DNA from: Kalaharituber pfeilii
Lineage: Eukaryota; Ascomycota; Pezizomycetes; Pezizales; Pezizaceae
Reading direction: 5' to 3'
DNA: 64,000 nucleotides
Assembly: GCA_015179045.1 (NCBI GenBank)
Contig: WHUZ01000006.1
Location: 930,001 to 994,000 of the forward strand
Shown here: piece after piece, positions 35,640 through 47,820 of the stretch
Layout: every line of letters begins with the position of its first letter
Position numbering within the stretch: the first letter of the stretch is position 1
Notes under the pieces: model-generated
What the model saw: only the letters and a program-made list of their open reading frames with translations
Databases searched by the model: none
Told to the model about the DNA's origin: nothing
Made by a program: the position numbers and the translations under genes

Positions 35640-37950
35640 TCAATCTACCTCTTCCAGATTCACATTCAACTTCCTCGTCTCCATCTTCTCTTCCTCCGTG
35701 TTTCTTCCCTTCCTACCTCCATCCGCGCAAGTGACATGCCTCAACCCCTTACCCCTTCGCGTGGGTCCCAAGTCTAGGTTTAACTGCCTCCGCCTTCTAT
35801 TGTACGGCCTCCTCCCTTCCCTCTCGGGTGCCTTCCAAAAATCCATCCGATCAACCCCAAGCACCGTCCTAGACCTAGAACGCGATCCGCCTCCTCCCGA
35901 CCTTCCTTGTCTACTGCCCACATCTGCGCCCCCTACAGTTGTCCACTCTCTGCATGTACTTGTCCCATGCCTGGATCTTCTTCCTCGACTCTGCTGTTTC
36001 GCAACCCTACGCGTACTTGCTCCCTGATCCCATACTACTCGCCTAGTCAATGACCTTCCCCGCCTGCGACCCTCATAAGACCTTTCATCACTAGTTCCAA
36101 CGCATTCCTCCTCGAACCCCACAAGCCCTTCCTTATCCCCCCAAAACCTCCCTCTCTCCCTTCTCCTTCTCCCTTTCGGCCTCCCTTCTTTATCATCCCC
36201 ATACCCCTCATCACACTCTACCATCCCATATTTAATCACATAACCACATGAATCTCCCCTCCTCATACTCGAGCTCCTCCAGTACCCCATCTCCTTATCC
36301 AGACTTCTCTTCCCTTCTTTCACGGGCCTGCTCTTGTCACTCCCGTGTTCCCGCTGGTGCTGCATCCAGAACTTGATCCGGCTCTCGCGTGCATCTTCTT
36401 CAAAGTAAATCCACCTACGCTCCTGCTCCGCTTTCTTTCCTTTGACCAGATCCCAGTCATCGGACCTCTCCTGCACGGCCTCGGCTAACTCGGCAATTCT
36501 GGCCTCATGTAGACCAAGGTAGAGGAGTTCTTCCTCTAGCAGATAAGAATAGATTGTCAGTCTCCTTTCCTCCTCTGTAAGCTGCCGATTCCTCTGTTGG
36601 ATCACTTCCACAACGGACAAGGCCTCAAATTCCTGATATAACCTACGCAATTTTTGTTTATTATCATGCCCACACACGGCGCACTTCACTTTAATAGAAA
36701 GCCCATCAAATTTTTCCTCTACATTACCCTGAGCTAACCGAGCTGCAGCCATTGCAGCTGAATATGCATTTTGTTCATTAAGCGTATTAATATTCGCCTC
36801 ACTCAATTTATGCACCCTCTTTCGTCGGCCAGGCTGATGTATGCCAATGGTCTCTGGCCCCTTGTGGGCCTTCTTGATAGTCGTTTTGAGTATTGCTTCA
36901 TTGGTCTCTATCTTTTCCAGGAGATCCGGCTGCTGCTCATGCTCCACCAGGTCTATCCAGCTCTCGGTACATTTGACTGCGCTTGCAACATGAGCTGGTG
37001 CTAGCTCCAGCTGCGAGTCCCTTGAACCAAAAGAATGGCCAGAAGTGAAATCGGCGTTTCCGGTCGCCGCAGCGGTTCTGTAGCCGCCAAAACTTGCTGT
37101 TAGAGGATTGAGTTGCTGCTCTATATTTAGGCTTTGGAGTCGAGATGAGACCTCAGCAACTGGGACAAGGAAGCAATATCAGCCACAATCACGAGGATAT
37201 GCCCAGTATGAAACGGTACGACCCACTTTCCTTAGCCATATGGTACATTGACTCCCTCCGGTCATACCATAGCGGTGGGCTTCTTTCTAATAGCTGTGTC
37301 TTGGATTGCTAATGAAAGCAAATTCGTTTGTTAATCTTGAACTTGGAAAGAACAGTGTAAACACTGCATCACTGCAAACATACTGGAAAATTTGCCTAGA
37401 AATTATCCGCATCATCCTCAGCTTTAGCGTTCACACCTATGGTGCTGCTGCCTGCTGCGTACTGTCGCCCAGTATTCCCGCCGTCACTCCCTGTAGGACT
37501 GCAAGGAAGATCCGGAAACCACTTCATTCCCTTTAAATCCGGCAGAGACGAAAAATTGTTTGTATCAAAACTTACTCTTCGAGAATGGATCGACTTAGAC
37601 TTTAAAATAGGCTTCTGCCCTGAGAGTATTGACCCAGTCATTGGCTGGCGAAACAGATCCCTCACGTCTCCTGGACCAACACTGGCACTACCAGGAACAC
37701 CATCGCTTCCACCATCGTCATATTCATCTCCGAGTTTGGGTTTCACCAACACGCTTAAACATGTAGCTGGGACAACCGGCTCTGCTTTTGAAATAAGAAG
37801 AGATTCTGGAATGAAGTGAGCATGGATAGTGGAGAATGCCTCAGTGATGTCCATTGACCCTGGAATGCCGGCTGTACCCTGAGCAGGCATCGCGCCGGAA
37901 GGGTCAGAGGCGGCAAGTGGATGGGGCCCTGACTTCTTTATTTTTGACAT
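35640..37950 (-). CDS. Basic, charged protein with a CxxC motif, unknown function
   Basis: The best model has two exons, 37950..37437 and 37159..35640, giving 677 aa. ATG 37950 is followed by SKIKKSGPHPLAASDPSG. The frame upstream of 36947 stays open to 37159 but has no ATG, so an upstream exon is required. Donor G|GTGTGA and acceptor GTCCCAG keep phase, giving a 277-nt intron. The N-terminal third is Ser/Gly/Pro-rich. A helical charged region around residues 290-430 contains CAVCGHDNKQK (a single CxxC pair plus His) and Glu/Arg/Leu-rich helices likely to form a coiled coil. The C-terminal third is very rich in Arg/Gly/Ser, suggesting nuclear or RNA-binding behaviour. I recognise no family. 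The two open frames could instead be separate genes. Confidence 0.6.
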
Positions 37951-38769
37951 TGTATAGTTGTTAAAAATGAAGCAGTAAATTTGGGCCGCTCGCCTTGTAA
38001 GACTGTAAAATGTAGACAATAAATGGTACAAAGGAATGGGCTAGCAACGATAATCGGAGTTCGGTTTAGTTATGAATCTTGAAGATGATAAATATGATCT
38101 CTTCTCAATACTCTGTTAGGATCACACTCTTCATTGACACTCTCCACACAGAATCGTCATGACAGAGGTAGAAGGGGGAGGGTCTCCCTTCGTCTTGGGC
38201 GCGTCGCTCATCGAAACCTATCGACTTCTCAAACAGGCAATTTCCCCAACGCCAAGCAAACTGTCTCGCCAAGACTCTTGCTGCTATGATATAAGCACCG
38301 TTTACCAGTCTCTCCATACTGTACTGACCGTAGCGCCAAGAAAAAGCCCTTTCCCTGTAAATCATGGTGCAGCACACCTTGGCGGCAACAACGCCAGATT
38401 CTCCCCCACGGATATCGATCCCCGAGCGAAGCGAGTGGGGTCCTCTCTTAAGTATCTCTGTGATATCATACGTCCTGATGGGGGCGGAGCCCCACCTCAC
38501 CGCTTGTTGCACCGCGCCTCACGGTCGGGAGGCGGGGGCACCGCTAGTATGTAGTACTGTAGCTCGATGCCCAGTTCCCCAGTCACTAAATCCTGCAACT
38601 ATGTAATGAGCATGTGGCGCGGCAAAGGCGCTAATGCAACGCTAACCGCAGGATCTTGAGATCTAGCCGCACACCCCTTACGCGAGTGTCCCAAGTCCCA
38701 GGGGCGACAGCGGATATCCCGCAGGCGCGGCCGCGGAACTATGAGGCGCAGATGTGTTCGCATGGTATA
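37951..38769. other. Intergenic region
   Basis: Overlapping open frames of about 130 codons occur on both strands at 38105..38554. Neither shows family resemblance or a signal peptide, so I leave them uncalled. A promoter for the minus-strand gene should lie just above 37950. Confidence 0.4.
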
Positions 38770-38874
38770 TACTCGCTGGTCCAAAAAGTATTGCAACGGC
38801 TGACTGGAAAATAATTAGTCAGCCGTTCCAATACTTCCAGTCAGCCGTTCCAATACTTTTTGGACCAGCGCGTA
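38770..38874. mobile_element. Foldback MITE of Tc1/mariner type
   Basis: Arms of 36 bp, starting CGCTGGTCCAAAAAGTATTG and ending in the inverse form, match at 35 of 36 positions and are separated by 25 bp. The spacer holds a third partial copy (AGTCAGCCGTTCCAATAC). TA flanks both sides, as expected for Tc1/mariner insertion. Confidence 0.85.
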
Positions 38875-40783
38875 GTCGCGTCCTCAGCTCGCATGTATCT
38901 GTGCTTTAGAATAACGAATGATTTTCGCAACATTTTAGTTTTCTTTCTGATTTGTTGCGGATCTGCCGTCGCATCTTCTGCATGCATGATACGAAACAAA
39001 ACAAACCAGCGATCAGGTGCACGAAGCCCTCCTCTTTCCTCGCCGATCACACAAACAACGTAAGAGCCCCCTTTGGCTCCCACCTCTCCACCCCACAAGC
39101 CACATTATCCACTTCGTTGGAGGAGCAGACTAGGTAATCAGGCTCTCATCTGATGCGCCTCACAATGCTCGACGTCCTGTTGGACCGTCACAAAATTCAC
39201 CATCTCGCGACAGCGAATAAATTCATATCACATCACTTCTAAAACCAGATTAGTTTCAAACCAATCAAAACACCAAGCTGACTACTGTCAGGGCAGTTAC
39301 TGCCGAGTGAAGTCGAGTCATACTCTGGCCCTCAGGTGAATCTACCCCAGGGTGCACTATTCAACAGCAGGTGCTCCAATATAGGCGAAGGCGAACTTTC
39401 GTCATAGCCGAGTGAGGCAGCCATTTACTTCGGTAGTCATGAGGTGGCAGTGAAGGAATTCCCCCGTGATTGCTTAGCCACAGTTTTCCGATCTACTAAT
39501 GTATCGATAGGCCTCTTGACTTGTTCGCCCCAGTCCAGCGACCGTGCGCGCAGTACCCTTGCAGAGCAATTGGAGTGCAGGGCAGCGCTGGCGGGGCATA
39601 CCTTTACCGACAAACGTCGACGTGTGAATTTACATTTTCTCGTGCGCCTCATGCTTGCTCAAAAAAATGACAAGTGAAGTTTCAGTTGGGAATGCGTGTG
39701 AGCTCATAGGTGTCCTGAATGCCTTCGGAGGGGCTCCAGAAGCAGGGTCTAGACTTCGACGACGTAGGAAAAAATTGCCTTATTCATGACTTCATTGTTC
39801 ATAGTCATGACATTCATCAAATGGCAATGTTAACACACACAAAAAAAATGACAACATGTGGCTAGTAGCCATCCTAGTGGCCAACCAGACTGCCCACATG
39901 CATTACCAGACCGCCCCAGCAAAAAAGAAGGGAAAAAAAAAAAAAATAGAGACCTGACTACATGGCCGTAAGCATACTTTCGGCTGGCTGTCGACTAGCT
40001 AGCAGGCACGAAACTTGGGTCCAGACAAGGCCTACAAACAAACGGTACATACTCGTAATGCCGATATTCCTGGTTTACCACTTGCATCTGCAAGTGAGTG
40101 ATATGCGTGTGATTTTGTTTCTAGTGTGGGCGTGGCTATTTTCATCCAAGAATGACATGCGAGTGACCAAAGGGCAGGGATCGGTTACTTGATTTTGTCT
40201 TCAAGGGATAAATTTTACATACTTTTAATTCGGAGGTTAAGGATGTTATTGGGAAATGATTGGAGGAGAGTTGAATTAGTGCTAATAATACCGTATCGGT
40301 AATTTATGCTTTCAGGCTTTAGATCACAGCTTAGGCACGAATACTACAGCGTACGCAGGTCAAGGCTTCTTTCTTTGTGTGAGGGAGATTAGCATTGTCC
40401 TTATTGCGATATGTGACGTTTCTAAAGCAACAAAAGCCTAGGGTCTGGGCGCGAGAACATAATAGTCTGATTTAGGCAATAATTTGTAATTGCGGTAGCG
40501 TGGGCATGCGATAATGTTGACAAAGTTGTCTACATCGCGAAGTGATGATCATGCTTCAGGAAGCTGCAGGCGATATTGAGTACTGGTGGAATCTGGGCAA
40601 ACATCGGCTTTGGATGACAGATGAACAAATTATGATTCTGAGGCTAGTGCTTGGGGCAGACAAGGGTACAAATTCAGGGCCTTGAAGGTGATCGACACTT
40701 CAGCAAGGAGAATTAGATGTGTATTAGGCTCTGCCTGCTATTTCTGAGGACAGTATTTGTTTACAGTAGTCTGTTGAGTATTT
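38875..40783. other. Intergenic region with no gene
   Basis: Nothing beyond chance open frames is visible. Confidence 0.4.
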
Positions 40784-41488
40784 GTTGGTATGGTTGGGGA
40801 CATCTGTACGCGGAGTAGGGTGGACATTTGGTTCCACCCCACAGCCTACACTCCCAGTTCGCTGCTCCCCCTTGATACCAGTTGAATCTCCACTGCAAAC
40901 CTCATATACTTGCATATACTTGTTGCATCGGTCGCTCAAATCGGTCGCTCAAATCGGTCGCTCCAACGCGTTCACCCACACTGTCGCTTGAATTAAAGAT
41001 TTAATAGAATTTAAGTACTCGCATCGGTAATTACTCATTTTTATTATCATTTTTTGCATACTATTGATGCAAATAGTGAAGGGTTAACTTATGGTGCCAA
41101 GGAGTTTCGTTCACATATGAAGGTTGTAGACAAATACCGGATAAAAACGAAGTGGTAAAAGGGGTATGCATGGAGATGTATATATTCTATTCTATTTTGG
41201 TTAGCTACTTTCTCTTTTTTGGTCAGAATTTTGTGTACTATACCATTCAGTAGTTACTAAAGGTGGACAATCTGACCCATTCCCATATAAAACTTCCCAC
41301 CTTTGACTTTCAGATCACTTGTATGAAAAATTAAATAAATAGATATTGCGTCATAGAATGAATTTTCATTTGCTAATTTATCATTGTATGGCGCAGAACT
41401 AATTTTATCTATATATTTCAGCTGTGGTTTGAGTGTTGAAGTTGATGCGAGATTCGCTCCGCGTTCAGATGTCTCCAACCATAGCAAC
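40784..41488. mobile_element. Non-autonomous element with 32-bp terminal inverted repeats
   Basis: The 32-bp left end (40784..40815) begins GTTGGTATGGTTGGGGACAT and finishes ACGCGGAG. The right end (41457..41488) is its reverse complement at 29 of 32 positions. The interior of about 640 bp is AT-rich with no transposase. The superfamily is not clear. Confidence 0.65.
40927..40965. repeat. Three 13-bp tandem repeats
   Basis: ATCGGTCGCTCAA is repeated three times; the third copy ends CCA. It lies inside the inverted-repeat element near its left end. Confidence 0.9.
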
Positions 41489-42429
41489 CAACCACACCCT
41501 GGAAGGGCATGCAGCCACAACGTGTCTGTAACGGTGCTTTTACCGTTGACGTTAGACTCGTTTTTTTTTATGTCTTAGAGTGGGATGGAGGACGGGACTG
41601 TAGCTGAGTACAGGCGGTAAGGGCTGGTTTGTTTAGAGTTTCGCATGGCAAGGTGCGCTCAGTGGTCGGTGGTGCTGCCGAAACGCTAGTAGTTGACTGG
41701 AGATGGCGACTTATGTTTTTGCTCATTTGGAGACATGGGCCCACCGAACAATAACGGAACCCTGCTGTGTTATTGGAGGGCTCTGCAGGGCAAGGCGAGA
41801 CACCGGGGCAGAAAAGAGCTGGTCACGGTCAACATGATAGGACAGGGTCAAGTGTTGCGCGATTCCTCCACAACCACCTCATCTCAACATGCATGCATCA
41901 CGTAGGAGCTCGTACAGCACTCACTACTGACTCAAAATTGAGGATTCTAGACTGTGCTCTACTGTTCTATTCATGCTATGGGCATGTTCGCATGTAACCT
42001 ATAGCCTTCAATATCGCAAACTGGGCCTGTAGTGAGGTTGCCGTAGATAAGCAAGCAGCCCCCAATGGCCAACGCAGGTCCTCGCCAGCGCTGCCGCCAC
42101 CCTTGCTGCACCAGCCACATGAGCTCCGTCCTGGCCTTCCCTGTGCGCCTGCAGCTGCTTCGTGGTGAAGTAAGGTACTTAATCTACGAGGGGTAGTGCA
42201 ACCAGACTATAAGGTACTTCTCTCAGTTGAAGGCTGAATGGGTTAGATGATCTGCCGCAGCATTTCGCCCGCCTACCCCTCCAACTGCAGCTAGCCCGCG
42301 CCCAACTTAGAATTGGCGCACTGGGTACCATTGTAGAGTGCTTGCTATTATAATCGCCGTATCGCAAACGATTGGCGGGAGTGGGCCCTGCCGAAACGGG
42401 TAGTACCATTCGACGCTGTGCTCGCCCTC
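41489..42429. other. Intergenic region upstream of the membrane protein
   Basis: No gene is seen. The 14-mer GTGCAACCAGACTA at 42196..42209 is shared with 7726..7739 and, inverted, 27091..27104. Confidence 0.4.
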
Positions 42430-42730
42430 TTCACTCCCCTCCCCCCCTCCGCCTCCCATCCTTCTCTCCTCTTCTCTACCTCCTCCCGTCTCCTCCTCCT
42501 CCTCCTCCTCCTCCTCCTCCCTATCCCTCACCCGCCGCTTCCCTCCCTCTCTCCCTCCGCCGCTTCCCTCCCTCTCTCCCTCCCCCTCTCTTTCCGTTCT
42601 TCCTCCTCTCAGTTGCTTTGCTTCTTCCTTCGGTTCTTGCTTTTCCATTTTTCCATTTTTCCATTTTTCCATTTTTCCATTTTTTCATTTCCATTCAATC
42701 ATTTCCATTCAATCATTTCCATACCCAATT
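42430..42730 (+). promoter_or_regulatory. Pyrimidine-rich leader of the membrane protein gene
   Basis: A 300-bp tract is almost pure C/T, including (CTC)n near 42490-42520 and repeated CATTTTTC units near 42643-42690. It lies 200-500 bp upstream of the start codon at 42936. The frame stays open through it, but its translation is low complexity, so I read it as promoter or 5' UTR. Long CT tracts are common at fungal promoters. Confidence 0.55.
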
Positions 42731-42935
42731 CCCGGCTGCCGACGCTACATTTTTCCATTCAGTATTCTTTATTGCACTGGCAGCCTCGACGTCAGTAACT
42801 TATACTAGCTGTAGTTACTTGCCGCTGTCTGCCAGAACCTCCATTCTTGCTTATTGTTGCTATTTCTTTCTCTGTCCTCTGACTGTCTCTGCTTCCCTTC
42901 CATTTTTCTCCGCTTCTTCATACTCTCTAGAAAAA

Positions 42936-45900
42936 ATGCCGACAAACCGATCACAGTTTTCTGCCAATAGTCGACCGTCTTCATGGGGGAGCACAGCAGA
43001 CGACTGCAGGTCATCATCGTCTGATACCGGCTCTCCCTCATGTTATACGCTGTCACCAACCAATGAGGACGGCACATCAACATTTTCTAGCTCACTGCTA
43101 CCCATCGGATTCGACTTGAGCGACTCTCCAATATCGCCAGGTTCCTCTACATCTTCAACTTTGCCGCAATGGAAACCCCTAAATGTTAAAGAAAGGAGCA
43201 ATGGCGGTAATCTTCAGATACCGCACTCACAAGCGTCACCTCTGCGGAATATGCAGACTACGAGGAACCCCATCAATGTGACGGGTGAGGGAGCAACAAC
43301 ACAAGTGGTAAGGGTGGAGAAGACAACGGTTACATATTCTCATTCAATACGCTCAGAGCATCCAGATGTGCTTGATACTCCATATTCTGAAGTGCCCCCA
43401 TTGCCTTCTACTGCCTACGTTCCGGAGGTTCCCCCTCAAGCGCCAGCACGTCAAAATAAACCAATCAATGGCCAGATCGGGGCAGCATTGTCTTCGGAGT
43501 TGCCAAGAAAAATGGATTCGGAAACATTGCATACAGACGTTATTCCAGGTAAAACAGTGCCACCCGTGCTTCTGCCAGAGTCACCTGCTGCAGAGTCGTA
43601 TTATCATGCTTCCTCATCCCATACACCTTCAACAATACCTCAGGCTACAACTAGCTCAGGTCTTCGCTTTGATTTCAGCCCACCACAACAGTTTGCATCG
43701 TCAGTCGCAAGCCCCAAGCCGGCTTCTTCGGCAGCAAGCCCTCCACCACCAATCCAGATCAAGCCATTGGGGCCCGCCGGAGAATGGCGCCCCCCTCCAC
43801 AAACACCTACCCGCTCACTTTCGCTTTCGAATCGTCCATCGGCGATCTCTCAGATCACAAGCTACCGTCCATCTACTCACTCACACACCTCCTCCGGACA
43901 ATCTCACCGGCACAGTGACTCTAACTCGTCAACAACTGGCTTGATCTCCGGACCTTCAAGAACACGTTCATTCTCGGGCAACAAGCCTTCACCTTTCAAA
44001 TTAAACCCAAATAATCAAACTTTTCCTGGACCGCCTGTGACACCTGAGAGCAGCAATACCAGTAGCAGAAAATCTGATGTTCCGCAAAGGATGCCTACCT
44101 CGAAGTTCTCCGATGATGGTGATGATCATGACGATGATGGTAGCGAGCTAGCGAAGAAGCAGTGGTCGGTACATTTTACCACTCCCCTCACAATTTGCAT
44201 GTTATTTTTTTGTGGTTTGGTGTCAGCTGCTTTGCATCACATCTTCTACAGCCAGCTGCATGATACCTCTCCCTCTCAGGAATTCCAAGAGTGGCATTTT
44301 CGCGCGGGTGTTGCCATCTCGGTGTTTACTATTGCATGCTGGGTTGGATGTACCGCAGTCTGCTACAAGCAGCATGTATGGACGATTCTGGGGCAAAAGA
44401 ATGTAAAAATTAGTGGAATTGATGCTCTTTGGGGACTCATTCAAGACCCGAGCTTGTTTTTTGTGAAAGAGGCTTGGAGAAAATCAAAAGTAGCTATGGG
44501 CCTGGGAATCATTCTGTGGACACTTCCCTTGACAACAATCTTCGTGCCCGGAGCATTGACGGTTCTACCACAAGTGTCCGAGAGCAAGCAGCCATGTATG
44601 GTCCCTACATTTGACCAAGGGTCGGATGCATCTCAGCGAGCCGTGATGTCACCAGAAGAAATGGATCGTATTCTCAAGACTAAGCCGGCAAAGGACCTCA
44701 TCCTCGTCATTGGCAGTCCTAGAGACAGCATCCTCACCGTCCCAGTAAAGAAGATGAGCACAACTACAGCGTTTTCGGGTAAAATTATAAACTACCCATT
44801 CCCAGAAGGATGTGGGAACCAAGGAAATTGCTCCTACACAATCTCGTTCACGGCACCTGGCTGGAAATGCGATGTTATGTCACAGGATGAGGCAAAGAGG
44901 AACGGCCCATGGTCAGCTGGAGAGCTTTCGGACCTCACTTCTACGAAAGGTAGCACCGTTGCCTTCTATAGCACGAGGATTGACAATAAGCTTGCCCAGA
45001 AAAATGACTCGAACACTCGGGCTGGAGTATTCTGGGTGGCTTTCCGTGCGCTCAAGGACGAGTTTACAACTGCAGACCCCTCATTGCTCATTGACCCAAC
45101 GAAGGCAACAGAAAACATGTTTGAGTCTAGCATCTTCCGTTGTGTAGACCATATCGCCAAGTACAACAATGTCAAGTTCGAGTGGGTTGCTGGTCAAATG
45201 GGCGTCCGTCTTCCCAACACCGAGGACCAGGGAATTCAGTACATTGCCCCAGTGGACTACTCTCAATTCAGTCGGGATGGCCAAATAGATGTGAATGCTC
45301 CTGCTATTTTTAACCGAGTTGCCCATGACTTTACCTTTTCTATCCTCACTGGAAAACTCGAGATTCGGAACCGCACCGAGCTGTTTCGTTCCTCTCAAAT
45401 TGAAGGCACTGATTTGATGGATATGACCCGGCTCTATGGCAAGGTGAAGGATAATGATAGTGGTGTCAATGAAAGATACTATCTTCCTAAGCCAAATCTC
45501 AAGTTTCTTTTCGAGGAGTTGCACCGAAATGTCACATTCTCCTTCTTGTCGGACCCAAGGGTAGCCAATACATTTTATACGTCCACGATGTGCTTATCCA
45601 ACAGTAGCAGCCTTATCTACCACTATAAACCTCTTGCTCTCTTACTCGCATATGGGATTGCCTGCTTCTTTACCAGTCTTGCCATCATTGTTGGAATTAT
45701 CTCTCTCCGAGCAAACGGCTTCGCTACCGACTTCAGCTTCTCTCGCATTCTGTGCACTACTCGTAACACTACATTGGATACCATCTGCAAGGGCGAAAGT
45801 TGCACTGGCACTGTCACGGATCGTGTTGAGCGCCAGGAACTGAGATTTGGTGAGGTTTGGGTTAAGAAGAGTAAGACGAAAGAGAAGCGAGGACTTGAAA

Positions 45901-46028
45901 TGCTGAGAGAAGAGGATGATATCGATCTTGAGGCTGGCAATAGCAGACAGTTTACAAAGGCTGGGCATGCGGCTTTCGGAATGCCTTCGGAGGTGATGTC
46001 ACTGAAAAAGGGTAGAGGTTATGCATAA
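42936..46028 (+). CDS. Fungal four-TM membrane protein with long disordered N-terminus
   Basis: A single exon encodes 1030 aa. I chose ATG 42936 because it follows an A-rich context (AAAAAATG) and the in-frame sequence upstream is low-complexity pyrimidine tract. Residues 1-410 are Ser/Pro/Thr-rich and probably disordered and cytosolic. Hydrophobic segments lie near 417-437, 457-477, 520-545 and 900-924. The loop between the third and fourth (about 546-899) is probably lumenal or extracellular and holds several Asn-X-Ser/Thr sites and cysteines (for example CGNQGNCSY). A charged cytosolic tail follows. This architecture matches a conserved ascomycete family often mislabelled formylmethionine deformylase-like. 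No enzymatic motif is visible, and function is unknown. Confidence 0.85.
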   Translation: MPTNRSQFSANSRPSSWGSTADDCRSSSSDTGSPSCYTLSPTNEDGTSTFSSSLLPIGFDLSDSPISPGSSTSSTLPQWKPLNVKERSNGGNLQIPHSQASPLRNMQTTRNPINVTGEGATTQVVRVEKTTVTYSHSIRSEHPDVLDTPYSEVPPLPSTAYVPEVPPQAPARQNKPINGQIGAALSSELPRKMDSETLHTDVIPGKTVPPVLLPESPAAESYYHASSSHTPSTIPQATTSSGLRFDFSPPQQFASSVASPKPASSAASPPPPIQIKPLGPAGEWRPPPQTPTRSLSLSNRPSAISQITSYRPSTHSHTSSGQSHRHSDSNSSTTGLISGPSRTRSFSGNKPSPFKLNPNNQTFPGPPVTPESSNTSSRKSDVPQRMPTSKFSDDGDDHDDDGSELAKKQWSVHFTTPLTICMLFFCGLVSAALHHIFYSQLHDTSPSQEFQEWHFRAGVAISVFTIACWVGCTAVCYKQHVWTILGQKNVKISGIDALWGLIQDPSLFFVKEAWRKSKVAMGLGIILWTLPLTTIFVPGALTVLPQVSESKQPCMVPTFDQGSDASQRAVMSPEEMDRILKTKPAKDLILVIGSPRDSILTVPVKKMSTTTAFSGKIINYPFPEGCGNQGNCSYTISFTAPGWKCDVMSQDEAKRNGPWSAGELSDLTSTKGSTVAFYSTRIDNKLAQKNDSNTRAGVFWVAFRALKDEFTTADPSLLIDPTKATENMFESSIFRCVDHIAKYNNVKFEWVAGQMGVRLPNTEDQGIQYIAPVDYSQFSRDGQIDVNAPAIFNRVAHDFTFSILTGKLEIRNRTELFRSSQIEGTDLMDMTRLYGKVKDNDSGVNERYYLPKPNLKFLFEELHRNVTFSFLSDPRVANTFYTSTMCLSNSSSLIYHYKPLALLLAYGIACFFTSLAIIVGIISLRANGFATDFSFSRILCTTRNTTLDTICKGESCTGTVTDRVERQELRFGEVWVKKSKTKEKRGLEMLREEDDIDLEAGNSRQFTKAGHAAFGMPSEVMSLKKGRGYA

Positions 46029-46322
46029 TCTGCATGTGTCAAGGTGATTAGATTGCTTACTTTTCGTTTTCCTTCTTGATGAAGATATGTGTCATGATAT
46101 CTTTTTTAGTTTTACTGAATTTGCATTTCTGGTCGTTTGTCTTTTGCTTCTTTATTTTTAGCATTATTACTTTATTGCCCGTTTATATCAGGTTTGTATT
46201 ATGTTTACTTATTCAAAGGCATGTTATGCCATGGCGACCGCGCTCTTTCCACAGGGGCTGGATTTTTTCCATGGGTATCAGATACCTTTTGTTTAGGTTT
46301 TTTTATTTTCATTTTCATCTAT

Positions 46323-46353
<31 letters not shown>

Positions 46354-47820
46354 TCTTTTTTATTTTGCTTTTAGGCTCTTTGCGATCAACTGAACACTCT
46401 GCTCACACTAGCCGGAAACCTGGTGTCTGTTCCCTTGCTTTTATTTTTTCATTATTGTTGATTTGCTTTGTTATATGCGCGCACTTGGCATCAAAAAAAA
46501 GATCTTCATTTGTTCTAAGATGATGTGGTAGTAGTTGGAATCAGGAAGGACAGGAAGAATTTTATGGTGAAGGAATATGCAAGGTCGGTCATTCTTGGAT
46601 AGAAGGGATGGAAGGGAGGAGCGGAAGTGGAGGTCATTCAATACAACTATTGCTACCTATTTCCTTATTCACATTGTAGTTTTGACATGTGATACGGATG
46701 TTGTGCTACAGGATAGCTTAGTAAAAGCCTATGTTGTGATTGTTATAAAATACATAAATTCCCTACTTTGTTTCCAGTATTAAATCCTCCAGTTTAGTGT
46801 AGCCTTTTCAGGGTTCATATCTTCATGACAATTTGTTTAGATGTTTAAAAGTGCCCAGAGATTACTAGTATTAATTTACTACACTGGAGGCCAAGTGGGC
46901 TTGTCCCCAAAAGTGGTCACCAGGGGTGGTGCGCTCAGTGGGCAAGGAAGGGATGGTCGCTATTTGGGTGGTAACGACGGCGTGGCCTGATCGCTTGTTC
47001 TTACCTACCAGCAGTAATTTATGTTGCTGAACTCGCCTGCTTTTGCGGTCAGGTCCAGCTATATAACTATTTTACGATTGGAGCAGTCTCGGACGCGTGA
47101 GGGCTGGAACAAGTTCGAAAAAGACAAACAAGAAAACTCTCGGTAAGCTAAAATTTCTTACAGATCATCTCCATCTCGATAGATCTACCGATAGTTGCGA
47201 CAGCGAGACATTTGTTTTTCTTTTTGTTTTCGTTTTCTTTTTATATGCATGTACGTTCGACGTCTCAATAATTTGCTGGACTAAGCGTTGTGTAGTGCAT
47301 GCAAGCAAGCCACAGGCGGGTGAGTTTTTGACTCGGAAAATTCGACTTTTCTGGATAATCCCACGAGTACAGGATAACCCCCAATTTAGGATATTCATGG
47401 TAAGAAAAGTTGATATCGGCTCGGAGGATTCGGAATTCGCCCCGGGGACGGTCCGATGTATATCTACTATACACGAACGCGGCAGTGCTAACGGCAAATG
47501 TTGAGCAGCAGCATATACAGGTCTACTTGCCTTCCGCGGCGTGCATACTTCTTACGCTTTACGTTTTTTCTTCAGAAACTATTTACAGACATATATAGGT
47601 TTACGAGACTCGGGATAGGGTTAGGTTTTGCGAGGTTAAATATCTACATACTGGAACTCACCTGGTGCAGATATCAACGATTCAACTTGTATATATACTA
47701 GGGCCGTGAAGCCGAGATCCTACGGGTACGGAAACGAGGGTACACTCACCTAGCTGATAGTAGTCACAGTCGCACGTGGAGTCGTGGAATTCTTTAGGGG
47801 AATAATATATAGCTGAGAAT
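46029..47820. other. Intergenic region between two plus-strand genes
   Basis: The first 450 bp are T-rich, as expected for 3' UTR, with an (ATTT)n run. The remainder is the likely upstream region of the MFS transporter. No further gene is seen. Confidence 0.5.
46318..46354. repeat. (ATTT)n microsatellite
   Basis: About nine ATTT units lie roughly 300 bp downstream of the membrane protein stop codon. Confidence 0.95.

Noticed and set aside
38105..38554. Two overlapping antiparallel frames of about 130 codons
   Set aside because: Both lack recognisable domains, and each is the shadow of the other; no support to choose either.
42372..42935. In-frame N-terminal extension of the membrane protein
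   Set aside because: The translation is CT-tract low complexity and a good ATG with A-rich context lies at 42936.
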